From Azotobacter salinestris (GTDB lineage: Bacteria > Pseudomonadota > Gammaproteobacteria > Pseudomonadales > Pseudomonadaceae), in contig NZ_CP045302.1 in assembly GCF_009363155.1 (NCBI RefSeq), positions 1,549,001 to 1,613,000 of the forward strand: a stretch of DNA of 64,000 nt, in the 5' to 3' direction. Positions within the stretch are counted from its first letter, which is position 1; each line of letters begins with the position of its first letter. A program made the translations under genes and the position numbers. The notes under the pieces were generated by a model, which saw only the letters and a program-made list of their open reading frames with translations, did not search any database and was not told the DNA's origin. This document shows, piece by piece, positions 59,254-64,000 of the stretch.

Positions 59254-60102
59254 ATGCCAGACCTCATCCTTGCCGATCTGAGCGCCGAAATCGCGGCGAA
59301 CGTCCGCCGCGCCCTGGCCGAGGACATCGGCAGCGGCGACATCACTGCGCAGCTGATCCCCGAAGAACGCCTGGCCCGCGCCCGCGTCATCACCCGCGAG
59401 CCGGCGGTGATCGCCGGCAGCGCCTGGGTCGACGAGGTGTTCCGCCAGATCGACCCGCGTGTCGCCGTGCACTGGGAGGTCGCCGATGGCGAGCGGGTCG
59501 ATGCCGACAAGCTGCTGTTCAGCCTGGAAGGCCCGGCCCGCGCCCTGCTCAGCGGCGAGCGCAGCGCCCTGAACTTCCTCCAGACCCTCTCCGCCGTGGC
59601 CACCCGCTGCCGCCGCTACGCCGACTTGGTCGAAGGCACCCCGGTGCGCCTGCTGGACACCCGCAAGACCCTCCCCGGTCTGCGCCTGGCGCAGAAATAC
59701 GCCGTCACCTGCGGCGGCTGTCACAACCACCGCATCGGCCTGTTCGACGCCTTCCTGATTAAGGAAAACCACATCGCCGCCTGCGGCGGCATCGCCGAGG
59801 CAGTTGCCGCAGCCCGGCGCATCGCGCCCGGCAAGCCGGTGGAAGTCGAGGTCGAGGACCTGCAGGAACTCGAGCAAGCCCTGAGCGCCGGCGCCGACAT
59901 CGTCATGCTCGACGAGCTCAGCCTCGAGGACATGTACACCGCCGTGCGCCTCACCGCCGGCCGCGCCAAGCTGGAAGCCTCCGGCGGCATCAACGGCGAC
60001 AACCTGCGCCGCATCGCCGAAACCGGCGTCGACTACATCTCCCTCGGCACCCTGACCAAGGACATCAAGGCGGTGGATCTGTCGATGCGGCTTCAGTTGT
60101 GA
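59254..60102 (+). CDS. nadC: Nicotinate-nucleotide pyrophosphorylase (carboxylating)
   Basis: A 282-residue quinolinate phosphoribosyltransferase, the step joining quinolinate and PRPP to NaMN in de novo NAD synthesis. Family motifs are [74 protein letters not shown] and [15 protein letters not shown], ending with the phosphate-binding [12 protein letters not shown] and [14 protein letters not shown]. Length and start match the family. Confidence 0.97.
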   Translation: MPDLILADLSAEIAANVRRALAEDIGSGDITAQLIPEERLARARVITREPAVIAGSAWVDEVFRQIDPRVAVHWEVADGERVDADKLLFSLEGPARALLSGERSALNFLQTLSAVATRCRRYADLVEGTPVRLLDTRKTLPGLRLAQKYAVTCGGCHNHRIGLFDAFLIKENHIAACGGIAEAVAAARRIAPGKPVEVEVEDLQELEQALSAGADIVMLDELSLEDMYTAVRLTAGRAKLEASGGINGDNLRRIAETGVDYISLGTLTKDIKAVDLSMRLQL

Positions 60103-60124
60103 GGCGGAACGCCTCCCCTGCCGC

Positions 60125-60189
60125 GTAGGAGCCAGCTTGCTGGCGATGCTCTTGGGTAGACCGCTGATCGCCAGCAAGCTGGCTCCTAC
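60125..60189. repeat. REP-type perfect inverted repeat after nadC
   Basis: Two perfect 23-nt inverted arms (60125-60147 and 60167-60189, beginning GTAGGAGCCAGCTTGCTGGC) surround a 19-nt loop. This GTAGGAGC-type palindrome is a well-known dispersed element of Pseudomonas genomes and may serve as a terminator between the convergent nadC and tfpX-like genes. Confidence 0.88.
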
Positions 60190-60229
60190 ACGGATAAACT
60201 AAACGGCTGCCAAGGCATTGGCTGCCTTG

Positions 60230-60931
60230 CTACGAATGCTCCGGCACGAAGTCCGACATCCGCTGCGTCTGCGGGTCGAAGCAGATCGAACCGCTCCGGT
60301 AGGAAGACTCGATATCCACCCGGAAGCAACCGCCCTCTGCCTCCCAGACGGCGCCATGGAGGATCCTCTCCAAGGCCTGTCGGTCGGTCGTCAGCTCGCG
60401 GTACAGGTCTATGCGCTGCTGGAGTGGTTTCTCGCCGTTGAGCAAAGCCTTGGTGTGCTGGACCAGAAACTTCTCACTATTCTCCGGAACCTCGACGTAG
60501 AAATACTTTGGCGCCCAACCCGACAGTCGATCCAGTTCATCCTCCGCGACATTCAGCTGTCGGAAATCCTCGCGGTTGAACGCATAGAAGGTATCGAACA
60601 CCTGCACCAAGGCCAGTGGCCGAGCCTTGAGCACTTGCCAGACACCTGCACCCAATGCGAGCACCTGCATGAGGGCGATCAACGACAGGTCGCGGACCAG
60701 TTCCGACCGGGGCTTGCGCAGGTTGAACACGATCAGGGTCAGGCAGGGGCCGAGCACCAGGTCGACCGCGACGACGATTTTCAGCCCCGCCCAGCCGCCG
60801 GCGGCCTGGAACAGCCCGCCGGGAAAGAGCCAGAACAGGGCGATGGATGCTAGCAGGGCAAGGATGGCCAAACTGGCGGCCAGATGAAGCGCAAAGGCAC
60901 TCCAGCGACTGATCGGTTTCGACAGAATCAT
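60230..60931 (-). CDS. TfpX/TfpZ-type type IV pilin accessory protein
   Basis: A 233-residue membrane protein encoded just after pilA. Helices lie near AFALHLAASLAILALLASIALFWLF, LKIVVAVDLVLGPCLTLIVF and LIALMQVLALGAGVWQVL, followed by a soluble C-terminal domain (FDTFYAFNREDFRQLNV, FLVQHTKALLNGEKP). This is the layout of the pilin accessory proteins TfpX/TfpZ that modulate pilin assembly in P. aeruginosa pilin groups III-V. The ATG at 60931 has GGAG about 11 nt upstream; an in-frame ATG at 60952 would add seven residues but has no Shine-Dalgarno. Confidence 0.82.
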   Translation of the reverse strand: MILSKPISRWSAFALHLAASLAILALLASIALFWLFPGGLFQAAGGWAGLKIVVAVDLVLGPCLTLIVFNLRKPRSELVRDLSLIALMQVLALGAGVWQVLKARPLALVQVFDTFYAFNREDFRQLNVAEDELDRLSGWAPKYFYVEVPENSEKFLVQHTKALLNGEKPLQQRIDLYRELTTDRQALERILHGAVWEAEGGCFRVDIESSYRSGSICFDPQTQRMSDFVPEHS

Positions 60932-60995
60932 TCCAGATGGAACTCCAGACATTCGAACTTAGGTAAAAACAAAGAGCAGACTGCAGAACGCAAAC

Positions 60996-61023
60996 GCCCC
61001 GCACGGGGCGGGGCATTCTTTTT
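60996..61023. terminator. Hairpin between pilA and tfpX-like gene
   Basis: A 7-bp GC stem (GCCCCGC with GCGGGGC, 5-nt loop, 60996-61014) is flanked by ATTCTTTTT on the plus strand; read on the minus strand, the genes' direction, it is followed by GTTTGCG. It could partly terminate pilA mRNA, giving less accessory protein than pilin. Confidence 0.5.
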
Positions 61024-61075
61024 CAGCGGAAGTAAAGGGGCGACAACCGCGCAGGCTTCACCCGCCCCCCATGGC

Positions 61076-61615
61076 TTAGCGGCACTCGCTCGGAGCGAAC
61101 TGGGACGGCAGGCTGCCTAGAGTCAGAGCTGTCAGACCACGCCCGTCGGAAACGGCGTTGGCAGCGGAAGCGCAGCCCCAGTCGATGGAGCCAGTCACAC
61201 CACCAGTAAAGCTGGCAGCCAGTTGAGTCGCGGTACCGGCAGCGCCCATCACGTAGGGGGTGTAGACCAAGGTGGAAGCAGCCGGGATGTTGCCTACGTT
61301 AGCTTCGTTGAAGGTCACAGTGATTTCGCCAGTAGTGCCGTCAATCTGTACGGAGGTCACATACTTACTAGTAGCACCAGCATCACCCGCTTGTGCATTG
61401 AAGGAGGTAGCAGTGGCAGCCAACTCAGCTGCAGTGGTAGCGCTCTCACCGATCAGTTGCTTGGCACTGGAAGCCAAACCTACACCTTCGGTCACACGGG
61501 CACGGATGGTGTAGTCCTGATAGGCCGGCAGGGCGACAGCGGCCAGAATGCCGATGATCGCCACGACGATCATCAGTTCAATAAGGGTAAAACCTTTCTG
61601 CAGTTGAGCTTTCAT
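61076..61615 (-). CDS. pilA: Type IV major pilin
   Basis: A 179-residue type IVa prepilin. The leader MKAQLQKG ends at the PilD cleavage site Gly8-Phe9, followed by the methylated-Phe hydrophobic helix [20 protein letters not shown] with Glu5 of the mature protein. The C-terminal disulfide loop is Cys148 to Cys178. At about 172 mature residues it is longer than group II pilins. The start at 61615 has AAGGAGA upstream. Codon use in the middle and C-terminal part looks less GC-biased than in neighbouring genes, consistent with allelic exchange. It is divergent from pilB and preceded by a sigma-54 promoter. Confidence 0.95.
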   Translation of the reverse strand: MKAQLQKGFTLIELMIVVAIIGILAAVALPAYQDYTIRARVTEGVGLASSAKQLIGESATTAAELAATATSFNAQAGDAGATSKYVTSVQIDGTTGEITVTFNEANVGNIPAASTLVYTPYVMGAAGTATQLAASFTGGVTGSIDWGCASAANAVSDGRGLTALTLGSLPSQFAPSECR

Positions 61616-61666
61616 CAAACATCTCCTTGAAGTGGTCAGGCTTTGTTTCGGGCCTGCCAGAGACAG

Positions 61667-61682
61667 TGCAGGCGATATGCCA
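61667..61682 (-). promoter_or_regulatory. Sigma-54 promoter of pilA
   Basis: On the minus strand TGGCATATCGCCTGCA has the GG and GC doublets separated by exactly 10 nt, the hallmark of -24/-12 promoters, about 52-67 nt before the pilA start. PilA transcription is known to need RpoN and the PilS-PilR system in P. aeruginosa. Confidence 0.75.
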
Positions 61683-62164
61683 GCCTCTCGCGGCGAATTC
61701 TGGGGAAAATCCGTTTTCAGCCCCCTTTCTCGCCCCAAATAACCGGCTGAACCCCCCATTACTACTGGCCCAGCGCCATATTGGTCGTCTACACGAGCAA
61801 CTTTCCGACAACTTCTCGAGATAGGGACTGCATCACAAAAGCCGATATACCCGTGCGGCAAAGTGCCCGGACTTCCAGAGCAGTCCAATATTTCGAATGA
61901 TCATTCGCTGCAAAATCCTAACCGCAAACCGCCAGTTCCTGACACTTTTTGTCACCCACTTTTCAGGGTTTGGCAGAGCCTGGCAACTGGGTTATAAGGC
62001 GGACCACCGAGCTCATGGCAAAACGCCTGCACTGGTCAAAACCTTTCCTTTCTCTTTTGAAAAAGCCCCCACTTCAGCCTTTTCCCCAAGAGGCAAGGAG
62101 GAAGGACTGGTGGAATGCTCTAGCAGCACCCCGCCTCCCTATTGCATAGAGAGTTATCCATCCG
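61683..62164. other. pilA-pilB intergenic region
   Basis: No gene is supported in these 482 nt. The stretch is clearly more AT-rich than its surroundings. It should hold the PilR-binding sites for pilA on its left side and the pilB promoter on its right. A TTATAAG at about 61991 is a possible -10-like box, but I find no well-spaced partner. Confidence 0.5.
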
Positions 62165-63865
62165 ATGACCAACGATATTTCCCTCCCCGGCCTGGCACGG
62201 CAGATGGTGCTGGCCGGGCTGATCGACGAGAAGACCGCCCAGCAGGCCCAGCAGCAGGCGCAGCGCAACCAGACCTCCCTGATCACCTGGCTGGTGCAGA
62301 ACAAGCTGGCCAAGAGCCGATCGCTGGCAGAGCTGGCCGCGGAACAGTTCGGCATCGCCCTGTTCGACCTCAAAACGCTGGACAGGGAGAGCCAGCCCCG
62401 GGAACTGGTCAGCGAGAAGCTGATTCGCCAGCATCGCGTCCTGCCGCTGTGGCGGCGCGGCAATCGGCTGTTCGTGGCGATCTCCGACCCGACCAACCAC
62501 GAGGCGATACGCGAGATCCGCTTCGGCACCGGACTGAACACCGAGGCCATCCTGGTCGAGGACGACCGGCTGGGCGAGGCCATCGAGAAATACTTCGAGG
62601 GCGCCGGTACCGGCCTGGATAATCTCGCCGATGCCGATCTGGATGGGCTCGATGTCGAGGCGGGCGATCAGCAGGACGATGAAATCAATCCGGCCGGCGA
62701 CTCCGAGGATGCGCCGGTGGTGCGCTTCATCAACAAGATGCTGCTGGATGCTATTCGTCGCGGCTCCTCGGACCTGCATTTCGAGCCCTACGAAAAAAGC
62801 TACCGGGTGCGCTTCCGTACCGACGGCATCCTCCACGAGGTGGCCCGACCGCCGGTCCAGCTGGCCCCGAAGATCGCCGCGCGGCTGAAGGTGATGGCCG
62901 GGCTGGACATCTCCGAGCGGCGCAAGCCGCAGGATGGCCGGATCAAGATGAAGCTGTCGAAGACCAAGGCCATCGACTTTCGGGTCAACACCCTGCCGAC
63001 CCTGTGGGGCGAGAAGACCGTGATGCGGATTCTCGACCCCTCCAGCGCGCAGATGGGCATCGATGCCCTCGGCTACGAAGAGGTGCAGAAGGAGCTCTAC
63101 CTGGCGGCGCTGAACCAGCCGCAGGGCATGATTCTGGTGACCGGTCCGACCGGCTCGGGCAAGACGGTGTCCCTGTACACCGGCCTGAACATTCTCAACA
63201 CCCCGGAGGTGAATATCTCCACCGCGGAAGACCCGGTGGAGATCAACCTGGAGGGCATCAACCAGGTCAACGTCAATCCGCGCCAGGGCATGGACTTCTC
63301 CCAGGCGCTGCGCGCCTTCCTGCGCCAGGACCCGGACATCATAATGGTCGGCGAGATCCGCGACCTGGAAACCGCCGAGATCGCCATCAAGGCCGCGCAG
63401 ACCGGGCACATGGTGATGTCCACCCTGCACACCAACAGTGCTGCGGAAACCCTGACTCGCCTGCGCAACATGGGGGTACCCTCCTTCAACATCGCCACCT
63501 CGGTGAACCTGATCATCGCCCAGCGCCTGGCACGCAAGCTGTGCGCCTGCAAGAAGGCAGTGGACATCCCCCGCGAAACCCTGCTCGCCGAAGGCTTCCC
63601 GGAAGCGCGCATCGGCGCCTTCAAGCTGTACGCCCCGGTCGGCTGCGAGAACTGCAACGGCGGCTACAAGGGCCGGGTCGGCATTTATGAAGTGGTTAAA
63701 ATCACCCCTGCCCTGCAGCGCATTATCATGGAGGACGGCAACTCCATCGAAATCGCCCGGCAGATGCGCGCCGATGGCTTCAACGACCTGCGCACATCGG
63801 CCCTGCTGAAAGCCATGCAGGGCGTCACCAGCCTGGAAGAAGTCAACCGCGTCACCAAGGATTAA
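62165..63865 (+). CDS. pilB: PilB, type IV pilus extension ATPase
   Basis: A 566-residue hexameric GspE/PilB-family ATPase powering pilus extension. An N-terminal MshEN domain (NDISLPGLARQMVLAGLIDEKTAQQ...) precedes the ATPase core: Walker A GPTGSGKT at about residues 326-333, the Asp box (STAEDPVEI), Walker B IIMVGEIRDLETAE and His box HTNSAAETLTRL. The zinc-binding cysteines are CACKKA and GCENCNGGYKGR. pilC begins 2 nt after the stop. Confidence 0.96.
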   Translation: MTNDISLPGLARQMVLAGLIDEKTAQQAQQQAQRNQTSLITWLVQNKLAKSRSLAELAAEQFGIALFDLKTLDRESQPRELVSEKLIRQHRVLPLWRRGNRLFVAISDPTNHEAIREIRFGTGLNTEAILVEDDRLGEAIEKYFEGAGTGLDNLADADLDGLDVEAGDQQDDEINPAGDSEDAPVVRFINKMLLDAIRRGSSDLHFEPYEKSYRVRFRTDGILHEVARPPVQLAPKIAARLKVMAGLDISERRKPQDGRIKMKLSKTKAIDFRVNTLPTLWGEKTVMRILDPSSAQMGIDALGYEEVQKELYLAALNQPQGMILVTGPTGSGKTVSLYTGLNILNTPEVNISTAEDPVEINLEGINQVNVNPRQGMDFSQALRAFLRQDPDIIMVGEIRDLETAEIAIKAAQTGHMVMSTLHTNSAAETLTRLRNMGVPSFNIATSVNLIIAQRLARKLCACKKAVDIPRETLLAEGFPEARIGAFKLYAPVGCENCNGGYKGRVGIYEVVKITPALQRIIMEDGNSIEIARQMRADGFNDLRTSALLKAMQGVTSLEEVNRVTKD

Positions 63866-63867
63866 CC

Positions 63868-64000
63868 ATGGCGGAAAAAGCGTTGAAAACCAGTCTCTTC
63901 ATCTGGGAAGGCACCGACCGGCGCGGCACCAAGGTCAAGGGCGAGTTGAGCGGGCAGAATCCAGCGCTGGTCAAGGCACAACTGCGCAAGCAGGGCATCA
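63868..64000 (+). CDS. pilC: PilC, type IV pilus inner-membrane platform protein (5' part only)
   Basis: Only the first 44 codons are in the window (MAEKALKTSLFIWEGTDRRG onward). The WEGTDRRGTKVKGEL opening and the QNPALVKAQLRKQGI helix are the typical start of a GspF/PilC platform protein. It follows pilB directly, as in the pilBCD operon. Confidence 0.92.
   Translation, partial: MAEKALKTSLFIWEGTDRRGTKVKGELSGQNPALVKAQLRKQGI

Noticed and set aside
60103-61075. tRNA-Thr gene expected near pilA by analogy with P. aeruginosa
   Set aside because: No cloverleaf or TTCGAATCC-type T-arm sequence is visible on either strand in this interval.
61971-61986. Sigma-54-like sequence TGGCAGAGCCTGGCAA upstream of pilB
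   Set aside because: The GG and GC doublets are 9 nt apart instead of 10, which abolishes sigma-54 promoter function.

Overview
This 64-kb window is a contiguous, gene-dense, high-GC chromosomal segment from a gammaproteobacterium of the Pseudomonas/Azotobacter lineage. The evidence is the gene content and order: rapZ-ptsO, pmbA-darP-tldD, rng-maf-mreDCB facing gatCAB, the RegA/RegB-type pair roxRS, a dipeptide ABC operon, the piuA/piuC iron locus next to speC, and ampE-ampD/nadC leading into pilA/pilBC. From memory this follows the PA4465-PA4527 stretch of P. aeruginosa PAO1, with the fru-prfC-phoD-ugd block placed differently. No prophage, insertion sequence, CRISPR array, rRNA or tRNA was found. 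Most of the window is core chromosome.

Layout. 1-13.7 kb: end of the rapZ-ptsO nitrogen-PTS operon, the TldD/TldE protease pair around darP, a nitrilase-superfamily amidase, the AsmA-like YhdP, RNase G, Maf and the MreBCD cell-shape operon. 13.9-18.7 kb: the gatCAB amidotransferase operon, a small RlpA-like double-psi barrel protein and a Ca2+/Na+ exchanger. 18.7-21.6 kb: an AEC transporter and the RoxSR redox two-component system. 21.8-28.1 kb: a SIMPL-domain protein and a dppABCDF-type peptide importer. 28.1-28.7 kb: a non-coding, imperfect inverted repeat of about 600 bp. 28.8-31.1 kb: pxpABC (5-oxoprolinase), a sensible partner for peptide uptake.

31.2-41.5 kb is a Fur-linked iron and redox region: a fused PepSY-flavodoxin-reductase (piuB-like), a TonB-dependent siderophore receptor (piuA) divergent from the 2-oxoglutarate dioxygenase piuC, a Sel1-repeat protein, and then a four-gene operon. 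That operon encodes a PepSY membrane protein, a DUF2271 protein with an ApbE-type flavinylation motif, a DUF4198 protein with a predicted mature N-terminal histidine, and a second flavodoxin reductase paralogous to the piuB C-terminal half. It reads as a split form of PiuB with added periplasmic parts, and is the most interesting system here.

41.5-53.7 kb: an FMN-dependent 2-hydroxy-acid oxidase, ornithine decarboxylase speC with a possible leader-peptide/attenuator in its 5' region, release factor 3, an SDR oxidoreductase, and the fructose PTS operon fruBKA divergent from fruR across a perfect Cra operator. 53.7-64 kb: a Tat-exported PhoD-like phosphatase, UDP-glucose dehydrogenase, a TatD nuclease, ampDE, nadC, then the type IV pilus cluster: a TfpX/TfpZ-type accessory gene, pilA with a sigma-54 promoter, pilB and the start of pilC, which is cut by the window edge.
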